DNA from: Sphingomonas citri
GTDB taxonomy: Bacteria; Pseudomonadota; Alphaproteobacteria; Sphingomonadales; Sphingomonadaceae
Reading direction: 5' to 3'
NCBI RefSeq assembly: GCF_019429485.1
Contig: NZ_JAHXZN010000002.1
Span: 124,001-188,000, forward strand
Length of the DNA stretch: 64,000 nucleotides
The notes under the pieces were generated by a model. The model ran no database searches. It saw only the letters and a list, made by a program, of their open reading frames with translations, and was not told the origin of the DNA. How positions within the stretch are numbered: the first letter of the stretch is position 1; each line of letters opens with the position of its first letter. Made by a program: the position numbers and the translations under genes. Below, piece after piece: positions 8,804-17,951 of the stretch.

Positions 8804-9065
8804 CTGTATCGAACTCGACGAGCGGGCACATACCGACGCGGCACCGGCGACCCCTTCCGGCGGACCTGGGCATAAACATCAAACCACCCGCTCGCAACTG
8901 ACCCGGGCGACCATGCACTGGCGCGGATTGACGAAAGTGGCACGGTATAAGGCTAACGCAGCGTTTACCGGACACTCACCAGCGACAAGCTAGTGGCCAG
9001 CGTGCGCGCCGCTGCGCTACAGCCGCGGCCGCGCTCGGATGAGCAGCGTTCAAGGGAAGAAGCGA

Positions 9066-10250
9066 GTGACAGCAGTGGCAGTGATCGCGACCGTCGTCGC
9101 CGCCCTCGTCGCGGCGCCGCTGCTGGCGCTCACCGCGGCCTTCGTGATCGAGGTGGTCGCGGGGCTACGCTCGCCCGCCTCGCCTTCGCCGGCCGGCGTC
9201 ACCCCGCGTGCGGTGATCGTGATGCCCGCGCACGACGAGGGGCCGATCATCGCCGCGACGGTGGCGCGCCTGCTCCCCGAGCTGCCGCCCGGGTTCGAAC
9301 TGCTCGTCGTGGCCGACAATTGCCGCGACGACACCGCCGCCATCGCCGCTGCCGCCGGCGCGAGCGTGACCCGCCGCGACGATCCGACTCGACGCGGCAA
9401 GGGCTATGCGCTGGCGCACGCGCGCGACCAGATCGCGGTGCGCTCCCCCGACGACCAGCCCGCAGTGGTGATGGTGCTCGACGCCGACGGCGCCACCGAT
9501 CGCGCCTCGCTGCTCGCCATGGCGGCGCGCGCAACCGATCGGCCGGTGCAGGCGACCAACCTGCTCGCCCCCGACCTGACCGCCGCGCCGATGGTGCAGG
9601 TTTCCAACTTCGCGTTCGTCATCAAGAATCTCGTGCGACAGGGCGGACTCGCGCGGCTGGCTGGGCGGGCCAATCTCACCGGCACGGGCATGGCCTTCCC
9701 CTGGCCGATCTTCCGCGATGCGCCGCTCGCCACGTCGGACATCGTCGAGGACCTCGCGCTCGGGCTCGATCTCGCCCGGCGCGGCAAGCTGCCGTGCTAC
9801 GTGCCGGAGGCGACGGTGTGGAGCGCGGCGAGCAGCGCCGAGGGCACGTTGCAGCAGCGCCAGCGCTGGGAGGGCGGCTTCCTCGCCACCTCGTTGACCC
9901 GCGCACTGCCAGCGATGGTCGCCGCGCTGCGCCGCGGCGACGCACGCGCATTGTGGGCCGGGCTGAGCCTCGCCATCCCGCCATTGACGCTGCTGCTGAT
10001 GCTCGATCTCGCAGCCCTGGTCGTGACCGGGCTGCTCGTGCTCGCCGGCGCCTCGCCCTGGCCGGCGCTGCTGCTCGCCGCGGCGCTGACGGCCGCCGCG
10101 ATGGCGTTGTGGATGGCGTGGCGGCGAGTCGGGCGGCCGTTCCTCTCGGCGGGGGCGGCGGCGCGGCTGCCGCTCTACGTGCTCTGGAAGATCCCGCTCT
10201 ACCTCAAGCTGCTCGGCGGCCGCCCGACGTCCTGGCTGCGCGCGCGCTGA
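9066..10250 (+). CDS. Family 2 glycosyltransferase, membrane-bound
   Basis: An N-terminal helix (about 5-30) precedes a GT-A domain (about 45-270): VIVMPAHDEGPIIAATV, then LLVVADNCRDDT, the metal-binding-like VLDADG, and the acceptor-site pair VEDLAL plus QQRQRWEGG (a QxxRW-type motif). Two or three C-terminal helices follow. This is the layout of processive or priming beta-glycosyltransferases that build exopolysaccharide on the cytoplasmic face. The GTG at 9066 is preferred because AAGGGAAG lies 7 bp upstream; the ATG at 9039 is the alternative. The 3' end overlaps the convergent acyltransferase by 47 bp. The donor sugar cannot be told from sequence. Confidence 0.9.
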   Translation: MTAVAVIATVVAALVAAPLLALTAAFVIEVVAGLRSPASPSPAGVTPRAVIVMPAHDEGPIIAATVARLLPELPPGFELLVVADNCRDDTAAIAAAAGASVTRRDDPTRRGKGYALAHARDQIAVRSPDDQPAVVMVLDADGATDRASLLAMAARATDRPVQATNLLAPDLTAAPMVQVSNFAFVIKNLVRQGGLARLAGRANLTGTGMAFPWPIFRDAPLATSDIVEDLALGLDLARRGKLPCYVPEATVWSAASSAEGTLQQRQRWEGGFLATSLTRALPAMVAALRRGDARALWAGLSLAIPPLTLLLMLDLAALVVTGLLVLAGASPWPALLLAAALTAAAMALWMAWRRVGRPFLSAGAAARLPLYVLWKIPLYLKLLGGRPTSWLRAR

Positions 10251-11202
10251 GCCAGCGGCGCTCAACCCGCTTGCCGAGTTCGATCATCGGCCGCTCGAAC
10301 CGGAAGGTGGAGACATGCGCCGCAGCGAAGGTGGCGGCGAACAGCAGCGGGCGCTTGGCGTAGCGCACCAGCGTGTCGCCGCTGCCGAGCCAGCTCGCCG
10401 CGAACATCGCGTGGAAGACGTAGACCGCGTAGGAGACCTCGGCGACGTAGCGCGCCGGCGCCGAGCCGAACGCAGCGCGCAGCCACGCCGGCGCGGCGTA
10501 GATCGAAGTGCCCACTGTCGCAGCGGCGAGATAGGGGCGCAGATACATCAGCGCGCCGGTGCCCTCGTGGCCCGAGGCGAGCAGCAGCGGCAAGAGCAGC
10601 AGCGGCAGCACGCGCGGCAGCGACGCTGTCCAGCGCGGCGCGCGCGCGTGCAGCAGCGCCAGCGTCGCCCCGGCCAGGATCTCGTCGACTCGCTGCCAGG
10701 TGAAGATGCTGATCGGCGCCTGCTGCACCATCCTAGTCAGCGTCACGGCGACGCACAGAACGGGTAACAGCCACAGCGCGCGCCGGCCGCCCAGCGCCAC
10801 CAACAGCGCGACTCCGACGTAGAATTGCACCTCGACGCACAGGCTCCACAGGTGCTCGCCGCCGGGCAGCAGCGCGGTCGGCGGCAGGTTGGCCACGAAC
10901 AGCAGGTTGGCGCCGAACGACTCGGCGCCGGCGCGGCTCGCCAACGCCAGCACGATCATCGCGCCCCAGCCGAGCGGCACGATGCGGAACAGCCGGCGGA
11001 TCAGGAAGGGCACGACGTCGGGTCGGTGCAGCAGGAACTGCGTGATCAGGAAGCCCGACAGGGTGAAGAACAGCGCCATGCCGCTCGCCGCGACTGCGCC
11101 GTTGAGCCCCCACCGATGCGGCCCGAGCGGCAGCAGGTGCCCCGCCAGCACCAGCAGGATGCTCAGCGCGCGCCAGCCGTCGAGGATCGGGATGCGCTGC
11201 AT
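10204..11202 (-). CDS. OafA/YrhL-type membrane acyltransferase
   Basis: This 332-residue, roughly ten-helix protein belongs to acyltransferase family 3. The N-terminal signature is [18 protein letters not shown], with the catalytic-type His, and LFRIVPLGW is the conserved Arg region. These enzymes O-acetylate sugars of surface polysaccharides. The ATG at 11202 has a near-perfect ribosome binding site (AAGGGAG, 5 bp away); the longer open frame to 11310 does not. Its last 16 codons overlap the 3' end of the glycosyltransferase on the other strand. Context suggests it acetylates the exopolysaccharide. Confidence 0.9.
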   Translation of the reverse strand: MQRIPILDGWRALSILLVLAGHLLPLGPHRWGLNGAVAASGMALFFTLSGFLITQFLLHRPDVVPFLIRRLFRIVPLGWGAMIVLALASRAGAESFGANLLFVANLPPTALLPGGEHLWSLCVEVQFYVGVALLVALGGRRALWLLPVLCVAVTLTRMVQQAPISIFTWQRVDEILAGATLALLHARAPRWTASLPRVLPLLLLPLLLASGHEGTGALMYLRPYLAAATVGTSIYAAPAWLRAAFGSAPARYVAEVSYAVYVFHAMFAASWLGSGDTLVRYAKRPLLFAATFAAAHVSTFRFERPMIELGKRVERRWLSARAARTSGGRRAA

Positions 11203-11364
11203 CAATGCTCCCTTAGTCATTCGACGCCATGCTTGGCCAGCGTCGACGACGTGATGACGGCTTTGTCTGAAAGCTTCCTTGTCGCCGCGCGGGATCATTG
11301 GCACAAGCACGCGCCCGGCGGTCGGCCGGGCGCCGGCCGGCGCAATCAGGGAGTTTCACCGTCT

Positions 11365-12321
11365 ATGTCGCGCAACTATCAGTCGCGGAAGCGCGTGCTC
11401 GTCACCGGCGGCGCCGGCTTCCTCGGCTCGCACCTGATCGATCGCCTGCTCGACCGTGGCGATGAAGTGGTGTGCGTCGACAATCTCTTCACCGGCGCCA
11501 AGCGCAACATCGACCATCTGCACGGCAACCCGCGCTTCGAGTTCCTGCGCCACGACGTGTGCTTCCCGCTGTACGTCGAGGTGGACGAGATCTACAATCT
11601 CGCCTGCCCCGCCTCGCCGATCCACTATCAATATGATCCGGTGCAGACCACCAAGACCTCGGTGATCGGCGCGATCAACATGCTCGGCCTCGCCAAGCGG
11701 CTTAAGTGCAAGGTGTTCCAGGCCTCGACCAGCGAGGTCTACGGCGATCCGCACGTCCACCCGCAGAAGGAGGACTATTGGGGCAACGTCAACCCGATCG
11801 GCATCCGCTCCTGCTACGACGAGGGCAAGCGCTGTGCCGAGACGTTATTCTTCGACTACCACCGCCAGATGAATCTGGACGTGAAGGTGGTGCGCATCTT
11901 CAACACCTATGGCCCCCGCATGCACCCGGCGGACGGCCGCGTGGTGTCCAATTTCATCATGCAGGCGCTCAAGGGCGAACCAATCACGCTGTACGGCGAC
12001 GGCTCGCAGACGCGCAGCTTCTGCTTCGTCGACGATCTGATCGAGGGCTTCCTGCGGCTGATGGACAGCGAGCCGGGCTTCGCCGGCCCGGTCAACATCG
12101 GCAACCCCAATGAGTTCACCATCCGCGAGCTGGCCGAGCTGGTGATCGAGCTGACCGGCTCGTCCTCGACGCTCGACTATCGCCCGCTGCCGCAGGACGA
12201 TCCGATGCAGCGCAAGCCCGATATCTCCCTGGCGCAGTCGAAGCTCGGCTGGGAGCCGACCGTTCAGCTGCGCGAGGGGTTGCAGCGCACGATCGACTAT
12301 TTCCGCGAGTTCGCCGCCTGA
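11365..12321 (+). CDS. UDP-glucuronate decarboxylase-type NAD-dependent sugar epimerase/dehydratase
   Basis: This 318-residue extended short-chain dehydrogenase has a Rossmann motif ([18 protein letters not shown]) and a catalytic YxxxK (SCYDEGKR, about 150). It also has the family blocks STSEVYGDP and [10 protein letters not shown]. The close fit to the UXS group points to conversion of UDP-glucuronate to UDP-xylose in the cytosol. That would supply a precursor to the exopolysaccharide genes next to it. AGGGAG lies 11 bp before the ATG. The frame extends upstream to 10825, but that part is antisense to the acyltransferase. A related UDP-sugar epimerase is the alternative. Confidence 0.9.
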   Translation: MSRNYQSRKRVLVTGGAGFLGSHLIDRLLDRGDEVVCVDNLFTGAKRNIDHLHGNPRFEFLRHDVCFPLYVEVDEIYNLACPASPIHYQYDPVQTTKTSVIGAINMLGLAKRLKCKVFQASTSEVYGDPHVHPQKEDYWGNVNPIGIRSCYDEGKRCAETLFFDYHRQMNLDVKVVRIFNTYGPRMHPADGRVVSNFIMQALKGEPITLYGDGSQTRSFCFVDDLIEGFLRLMDSEPGFAGPVNIGNPNEFTIRELAELVIELTGSSSTLDYRPLPQDDPMQRKPDISLAQSKLGWEPTVQLREGLQRTIDYFREFAA

Positions 12322-12350
12322 GGTGATGGACGGCGGCGCTGTTTACTTCG

Positions 12351-12447
12351 CCGTCATCCCCGCCGAGGCGGGGATCCAGACACGCTGACGCCGCCGCTTC
12401 TGCCGAGAGGTCCGCGCGTCTGGATTCTCGCCTTCGCGAAAATGACG
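12351..12447. repeat. Palindromic intergenic repeat, family A copy 2
   Basis: The outer ends are CCGTCATCCC and the reverse-complementary AATGACGG. The left half folds as CCCCGCCGAGGCGGGG followed by ATCCAGAC; the right half is GTCTGGAT followed by a hairpin on TCGCCTTCGCGA. The first 35 bp are nearly identical to copy 4 at 43895. It lies just after the UDP-sugar gene and could double as its terminator. Confidence 0.8.
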
Positions 12448-12510
12448 GAGGAGGGTGTCGCCCGAGGACCTAGCTCCGGCTCGCGAGCTCCCCGTCCCCG
12501 CCTACCCCAC

Positions 12511-12939
12511 TTACCCCACCGGCGTGGCGCTATTGTCGGGTTCCTCCGCCGGAGTCGGCAGGTCCATCTCCTTCTGCTCGCGCGCGCGCTCGCGCTCGTC
12601 GCTGGTGACTGTGCCGTCGTGATTCGCATCCTGCTGATCGAAGCGCGCCAGCATCCACGAACTCCACTCGTCGTTGGAGATGCGGCCGTCCTTGTCGCGA
12701 TCGATCTCGGCGAATCGATCGGAGAGCCGCTTGGGCAGCTCATTGGGGGTCAGGTGATCGTCGTGGTTGACGTCGAGCCGGCGGAAGCGACGCTCGACCA
12801 CGCCGCCATAATCGAGACGCGACATCACGAACGGCGGCACGTAATTGGCCAGCACCGCCGGATCCGCCGCGTCCTCCGCATTCTCCTTCGAGCAGGCGGC
12901 GAGCAGCACGGCCCCCGCCACCATCATCTGCCACCGCAT
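12511..12939 (-). CDS. EF-hand domain lipoprotein
   Basis: This 142-residue protein has a signal peptide and lipobox (VLLAAC, Cys about 16). Three EF-hand-like calcium-binding loops follow: DVNHDDHLTPNE, DRDKDGRISNDE and DANHDGTVTSDE. A calcium sensor or calcium-dependent binding protein on the periplasmic or outer-membrane surface is likely. The ATG at 12939, 11 bp after GGGAG, is chosen because it starts the signal peptide; the frame is open to 13026 but that part overlaps the HNH gene. No partner can be assigned. Confidence 0.85.
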   Translation of the reverse strand: MRWQMMVAGAVLLAACSKENAEDAADPAVLANYVPPFVMSRLDYGGVVERRFRRLDVNHDDHLTPNELPKRLSDRFAEIDRDKDGRISNDEWSSWMLARFDQQDANHDGTVTSDERERAREQKEMDLPTPAEEPDNSATPVG

Positions 12940-12976
12940 GCGCCGCGAAACTCCCGTGTGTGTCACCCGCGGCGCG

Positions 12977-13546
12977 TCACGCCTCGAGCTCGACGTCCCA
13001 GTAGAGCCAGTCGTGCCAGCTTTCATGCAGATAATTCGGCGGGAAGCGGCGGCCGTGCTCCTGCAGCTGCCAGCTGGTCGGGCGGATCGGCTCGATCGCC
13101 AGCGGCATATGCGCCTGGCGCGGCGTGCGGCCGCCCTTCTTCAGGTTGCACGGCGCGCAGGCGGTGACGACATTCTCCCAGGTCGTGCGCCCGCCCTGCG
13201 CCCGCGGCACGACGTGATCGAACGTCAGCTCGCGCGCGTTGCTGCCGCAATATTGGCAGGCGAAGGTGTCGCGCAGAAACAGGTTGAACCGCGTGAAGGC
13301 GGGAAACTGCGACGGCCGCACGAACTGCTTCAACGCGATCACCGAGGGCAGCCGCATCACGTGATTGGGGCTGCGCACCTCGCGCTCGTAATGCGCGACG
13401 ATGTCGACGCGGTCGAGGAAGACCGCTTTCACCGCGGTCTGCCACGGCCAGATGCTGAGGGGATAATAAGACAGCGGCGTGTAATCGGCGTTCAGCACCA
13501 ACGTCGGGCAGCTGTCCGGATGCCGGATCAGGTCGGGATGGAACAC
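12977..13546 (-). CDS. HNH endonuclease family protein
   Basis: This 189-residue protein has a zinc-finger-type HNH core: FACQYCG, then LTFDHVVPRAQGG, then CAPCNLKKG, giving two CxxC pairs around the His-Asn-type catalytic centre. The N-terminal block VLNADYTPLSYYPLS is typical of the single-copy chromosomal HNH proteins widespread in alphaproteobacteria. It starts at a GTG (13546) after GGGAG. No toxin or restriction partner is adjacent. The natural substrate is unknown. Confidence 0.88.
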   Translation of the reverse strand: MFHPDLIRHPDSCPTLVLNADYTPLSYYPLSIWPWQTAVKAVFLDRVDIVAHYEREVRSPNHVMRLPSVIALKQFVRPSQFPAFTRFNLFLRDTFACQYCGSNARELTFDHVVPRAQGGRTTWENVVTACAPCNLKKGGRTPRQAHMPLAIEPIRPTSWQLQEHGRRFPPNYLHESWHDWLYWDVELEA

Positions 13547-13693
13547 GCTTGAACGTCTCCCTTACCTCTTACTCGCGCCGGCGCTCTCGCGCAGTGGCGT
13601 GACGACATGATGACAGCCCGACTCCGCGGCTTCAAGACTGGTCGCCACGCCGCGGCTGTGGCACGCCACGCGGCCTCGTCTCTCCACCACCGG

Positions 13694-15502
13694 ATGCCGT
13701 CCATGCCGACCCCCTCCGCGCGCCTCCGCGCGCTCCGCGACCAGCTCGTGCGCGAGCGTCTCGACGGCTTCGTCGTGCCGCTGACCGACGAGCATATGAG
13801 CGAATATGTCGGCGACTACGCGCAACGACTGGCGTGGCTCACCGGCTTCGAGGGCTCGGCCGGCACGGCCGTGGTGCTGGCGGAGGAGGCAGCGATCTTC
13901 ACCGACGGCCGCTACACGATCCAGGTGCGGGAGCAGGTCTCGGCGGCGGACTGGTCGTTCGTGAGCGTGCCCGAGACCAATGTCCCCGCGTGGCTCGGTG
14001 AGCACGCGCACGCTGGCATGCGCGTCGGCTATGATCCGTGGCTCCATACCCGCGGATGGGTCGAGGAGGCGCGCGCCGCGCTCGCCGGCGTGGGCGCCGA
14101 GCTCGTCGCCCTCGAGCGCAACCCGATCGACTCGATCTGGGCCGACCGCCCCGCCCCCTCCCCCGCGCCGCTGGCGGTCCACCCCGAGCGGCTCGCCGGG
14201 CGCGGCGCCGCCGCCAAGCGCGCCGACGTCGCCGACTGGCTCGCCGCCGCGGGCGCGGACGCGACCGTGATCACCGCGCTCGATTCGATCGCCTGGCTGC
14301 TCAACCTGCGCGGCGCCGACGTCGCGCGTACCCCGGTGGCGCTCGCTTATGCCGTGGCGCACGCCGACGGCACCGCGGACCTCTATGTCGCGCCCGAGAA
14401 GATGACGGCCGCGGTCGCCGAGCATCTCGGCAACGCGGTGCGGGTGCACGATCGCGCCACCTTCGCCGCCTCGCTCGACTCGCTCGCGGGCAAGCGCGTC
14501 GCGATCGACCCGGCGCTCGCGGTGGCGGCGATCGCGGACCGGGTGGAGCGCGCGGGTGGCACCGTGCTGCCGCTACGCGACCCGACCGTGCTGCCACGCG
14601 CCACCAAGAACCCGGTCGAGGTCGCGGGCCATCGCGCTGCCTCGCTGCGCGACGGTGCGGCGCTGACCCGCTTCCTGCGCTGGGTCGCCGAGGCGGCGCC
14701 GCGCGGCGGCGTCACCGAGCTGTCCGCTGCCGAGCGGCTGAGCGTGTTCCGCGCCGAAAGCGGGCTGCTGCGCGACCAGTCGTTCGATGCGATCTCGGCG
14801 ACCGGGCCGCACGGCGCGATTCCGCATTATCGCGTCACGCCCGAGTCGAGCCTGCCGATCGAGCCGGGGCAGCTCTACCTGATCGACTCGGGCGGCCAGT
14901 ATGAGGACGGCACCACCGACGTCACTCGAGTCGTCCCGATCGGCTCCCCGCGCGACGAGATGCGCGACCGGTTCACGCGCGTGCTCAAGGGCCATATCGC
15001 GCTCGCCACCGCGACCTTCCCGCGCGGCACCAACGGCGGCCAGCTCGATTCAATCGCGCGCCGACCGTTGTGGGACGCTGGGCTCGACTATGCGCACGGC
15101 ACCGGCCACGGCGTCGGCAGCTATCTCTCGGTGCACGAGGGGCCGGCGCGAATCGCCAAGCCGAGCTATCCCGGCGGCGGTCCCGCCGAACCGCTGCTGC
15201 CCGGCATGATCCTCTCGAACGAGCCCGGCTATTACAAGGCGGGCGCGTACGGCATCCGCATCGAGAACCTGCTGCTGGTGGTGGAGCGCGAGCTGCCCGG
15301 CGGTGACGCGCCGATGCTCGGCTTCGATACGCTGACGCTGGCGCCGATCGACCGCGACCTCATCGACCCCGCTCTCTTGACCGACGCCGAGCTGACGTGG
15401 ATCAATGCCTACCATCACCGCGTGGCGGCGACGCTCGCGCCGGTGCTGGGGGGAGACGACGCGGCATGGCTCGAGGCAAGGTGTACGCGCATCACGCGCT
15501 GA
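13694..15502 (+). CDS. M24-family aminopeptidase (Xaa-Pro aminopeptidase type)
   Basis: This protein of about 602 residues has two creatinase-like N-terminal domains (SARLRALRDQLVRERLDGFV; FTDGRYTIQ) and a C-terminal pita-bread domain. The metal ligands are visible: Asp in LIDSGGQYEDGTTDVTR (two Asp), His in HGTGHGVGSYLSVHEGP, and Glu in NEPGYY and IRIEN. It cleaves N-terminal residues ahead of proline using a dinuclear metal centre in the cytosol. Length fits the long (about 600) bacterial form. ATG codons at 13694 and 13703 are both possible starts, and the open frame extends to 13607 with non-protein-like sequence. Confidence 0.92.
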   Translation: MPSMPTPSARLRALRDQLVRERLDGFVVPLTDEHMSEYVGDYAQRLAWLTGFEGSAGTAVVLAEEAAIFTDGRYTIQVREQVSAADWSFVSVPETNVPAWLGEHAHAGMRVGYDPWLHTRGWVEEARAALAGVGAELVALERNPIDSIWADRPAPSPAPLAVHPERLAGRGAAAKRADVADWLAAAGADATVITALDSIAWLLNLRGADVARTPVALAYAVAHADGTADLYVAPEKMTAAVAEHLGNAVRVHDRATFAASLDSLAGKRVAIDPALAVAAIADRVERAGGTVLPLRDPTVLPRATKNPVEVAGHRAASLRDGAALTRFLRWVAEAAPRGGVTELSAAERLSVFRAESGLLRDQSFDAISATGPHGAIPHYRVTPESSLPIEPGQLYLIDSGGQYEDGTTDVTRVVPIGSPRDEMRDRFTRVLKGHIALATATFPRGTNGGQLDSIARRPLWDAGLDYAHGTGHGVGSYLSVHEGPARIAKPSYPGGGPAEPLLPGMILSNEPGYYKAGAYGIRIENLLLVVERELPGGDAPMLGFDTLTLAPIDRDLIDPALLTDAELTWINAYHHRVAATLAPVLGGDDAAWLEARCTRITR

Positions 15503-15571
15503 TCGTGACGGGCGTGGGCGCGCTGTTCGGCGCGGCATCGCTGAGCGTGTGGCAGATGCTGTCGCTGGCCT

Positions 15572-15721
15572 TCACGCTGGGTCATCGCGCGGCAGGGGGC
15601 TGATCTTCGCACGGGGGGCGTTGTCGGCGTCCTGGCCGGCGCGCGCCTGCGCCTTGCGCCGCCGCAGGTTGAGGCGCAGCTGCTCGGCCAGACGGGCCGC
15701 CCGTTCGTCGCGGTCGCTCAT
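15572..15721 (-). CDS. Small basic conserved-type protein (about 49 residues)
   Basis: From an ATG at 15721 the frame encodes MSDRDERAARLAEQLRLNLR followed by RRKAQAR and an acidic/polar tail. The regular charged pattern predicts one amphipathic helix. Small proteins with this look are common in sphingomonads next to unrelated housekeeping genes, but no function is known to me. No good ribosome binding site is visible. The frame extends to 15757. It is convergent with the M24 peptidase gene, with a 69-bp gap. Confidence 0.55.
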   Translation of the reverse strand: MSDRDERAARLAEQLRLNLRRRKAQARAGQDADNAPRAKISPLPRDDPA

Positions 15722-15807
15722 GAAAAGCGCGCTAGTGCGAGCGAGGCACCTTGACAATCACCGGCGGCTCGTCTCTTAGGCGCCCTCCGCCCGACGAGGT
15801 CGGAAGT

Positions 15808-15860
<53 letters not shown>

Positions 15861-15882
<22 letters not shown>

Positions 15883-16814
15883 TTTTTCTTCAACATCTCG
15901 ACGCCTGACCCCGCCAACCGCTCGGCGAGAAAGTCGACGAACACGCGCACTCGCGCGGGCAGGTGCGCGCCGCCGACGAAGACCGCGTGGATCAGCTCGA
16001 TATCGCCGGGATTATAATCCTCGAGCAGTGACACCAGCCGCCCCTCGGCGATCTCGCCCTCGACGCTGAACCGCCCGACCCGCGCCACGCCCACGCCCGC
16101 CGCGGCGAGCTGGCCCAGCGTCTCGCCGTTGTTGGCGACGATCCCGCCCTCGACGCACAAAGTGAAGTCGCGGCCGTCGCGGCGGAACGGCCAGGTCGGC
16201 TCGGCGCGGCGGAAGCTGAAGTTGAGGCAATTGTGCGCGTGCAGATCCTCCGGCACCACCGGCGTACCGTGGCGCGCGAGATAGTCGGGCGCGGCGACGA
16301 TGACTCGGCCGCTCTGGCCGAGCTTGCGTGCGGTGAGCGCACTGTCGGCGAGCGGGCCGAAGCGCACGGCGACGTCGGCTTGTCCCGCCGCGACGTCGAC
16401 CAACGTGTCGGTCAGCGCGATGTCGATCAGGATGTGCGGATAGGCGCGCGCGAAGTCGCCGAGCAGCGGCACGACGCACAGCCGCCCGTGCGACAGCGCC
16501 GCCGAGACGCGCAGCCGCCCGCGCGGGCTGCCCTGATCGGCGATCTGCTGCTCGGCATCGTCGAGGTCGGCGAGGATGCGCCGCGCCGCGAGCAGATAGG
16601 CCTGCCCCTCCGCGGTCAGCGTCAGCGCGCGGGTCGAGCGGAGCAGCAGTCGCACGCCGAGCCGCGCCTCGATCCGGTCGACCGCGCGCGCCACCGCCGA
16701 GGGCGTCAGCGCCAAGGTGCGGGCGGCGGCGGAGAAACTCCCCGCCTCGACCACGGTGGCGAACAGGGCGAGCGCGCGCGCCCGGTCGCTGCCACCCGCC
16801 AGCTTTGCGTCCAC
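15861..16814 (-). CDS. LysR-family transcriptional regulator
   Basis: This protein of about 317 residues has an N-terminal winged helix-turn-helix (ALFATVVEAGSFSAAARTL then LTPSAVARAVDRIEARLGVRL) and a LysR substrate-binding domain (about 90-300). The GTG at 16814 has GAAGGA 8 bp upstream and gives the usual LysR N-terminus; the frame is open to a GTG at 16868 without such a site. It is divergent from the aldo/keto reductase at 16904, which it probably regulates. The last seven codons and stop are read from the antisense strand of the tRNA-Thr gene, so its C-terminus was set by the tRNA. Confidence 0.93.
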
Positions 16815-16903
16815 CGCACAGATCCTTCGCCCGACGCGACGGTTCTCCACCGCCTTCTCCTGCGCCACCTAGCCGTTTCGGAACGGACAGCAAAAGGTGG
16901 ATG

Positions 16904-17938
16904 ATGGACTATCGGCAACTCGGATCGTCGGGGCTGCGCGTGCCGGCGCTGTCGTTCGGCACCGGCACGTTCGGCGGCAAGGGCCCGCTGTTCGGCGCCT
17001 GGGGGCAGAGCGACGCGACCGAGGCACGGCGCCTGCTCGACATCTGCCTCGACGCGGGCGTCACGCTGTTCGACACCGCCGACGTCTATTCGGACGGCGC
17101 GTCGGAGGAGGTGCTCGGCGCGGCGATCAAGGGCCGGCGCGACGCGGTGCTGGTGTCGACCAAGACGGGCCTGCCGATGGGTGACGGCCCACAGGACTGG
17201 GGCGCCTCGCGCGCGCGGCTGATCCGCGCGGTGGAGGACTCCTTGCGGCGGCTCGGTACCGATCACATCGATCTGCTCCAGCTCCACGCCTATGACGCGC
17301 ACACCCCGGTCGAGGAGCTGATGGCGACGCTCGATCGGCTGATCGCCGCGGGCAAGGTACGCTACGCGGGCGTCTCCAACTATCCCGGCTGGCAGCTGAT
17401 GAAGGCGCAAGCGGCCGCGGATCGCCACGGCTGGCCGCGGCTGGTCGCGCATCAGGTCTATTACTCGCTGATCGGCCGCGCCTACGAATGGGAGCTGATG
17501 CCGCTGGCGCAGGATCAGGGCATCGGCGCTTTGGCGTGGAGCCCGCTCGGCTGGGGTCGGCTGACCGGCAAAATCGGTCGCGATCGCCCGATCCCGGCGG
17601 GCAGCCGCCTGCATGACACCGCTCAGTTCGCGCCCCCGGTCGCGGACGAACAGCTCTATCGCGTCGTGGACGCGCTCGAGGCGGTCGCCGCCGAGACCGG
17701 GCGGACGGTACCGCAGATCGCGCTCAACTGGCTGTTGCAGCGGCCGACGGTCGCTTCGGTGATCCTCGGCGCGCGTGACGAGGCGCAGCTGTGCGACAAT
17801 CTCGGCGCGGTCGGGTGGGCGCTCAGTCCGGAGCAGATGGCGGCGCTCGACACGGCGAGCGACGAGCTCCCGCCCTATCCCCACACGCCCTATCGCCAGC
17901 AGGAGGGCTTCGCCCGCCTCGCGCCCCTACTGGTCTGA
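16904..17938 (+). CDS. Aldo/keto reductase
   Basis: This 344-residue NADPH-dependent oxidoreductase has a TIM-barrel fold. The catalytic tetrad is visible: Asp and Tyr in FDTADVYSDG, Lys in STKTGL, and His in LLQLHAYD. The cofactor segment near the C-terminus (ASVILGARDEAQLCDNL) is also typical. It reduces carbonyls in the cytosol; the substrate is unknown. AAAGG lies just upstream of tandem ATGs (16901, 16904). It is divergent from a LysR regulator and 13 bp upstream of an MFS carrier, suggesting a small LysR-controlled set. Confidence 0.94.
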   Translation: MDYRQLGSSGLRVPALSFGTGTFGGKGPLFGAWGQSDATEARRLLDICLDAGVTLFDTADVYSDGASEEVLGAAIKGRRDAVLVSTKTGLPMGDGPQDWGASRARLIRAVEDSLRRLGTDHIDLLQLHAYDAHTPVEELMATLDRLIAAGKVRYAGVSNYPGWQLMKAQAAADRHGWPRLVAHQVYYSLIGRAYEWELMPLAQDQGIGALAWSPLGWGRLTGKIGRDRPIPAGSRLHDTAQFAPPVADEQLYRVVDALEAVAAETGRTVPQIALNWLLQRPTVASVILGARDEAQLCDNLGAVGWALSPEQMAALDTASDELPPYPHTPYRQQEGFARLAPLLV

Positions 17939-17951
17939 GCGGAGACCCGTC

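Noticed and set aside
8928..8957. TTGACG plus TATAAG/GCTAAC as a promoter for the glycosyltransferase
   Set aside because: The spacing is either 12 or 18 bp with a poor -10; too weak to call.
15466..15603. 45-codon hydrophobic open frame after the M24 peptidase
   Set aside because: It overlaps the end of the peptidase gene and the small gene on the other strand, has no ribosome binding site, and shows no family resemblance.
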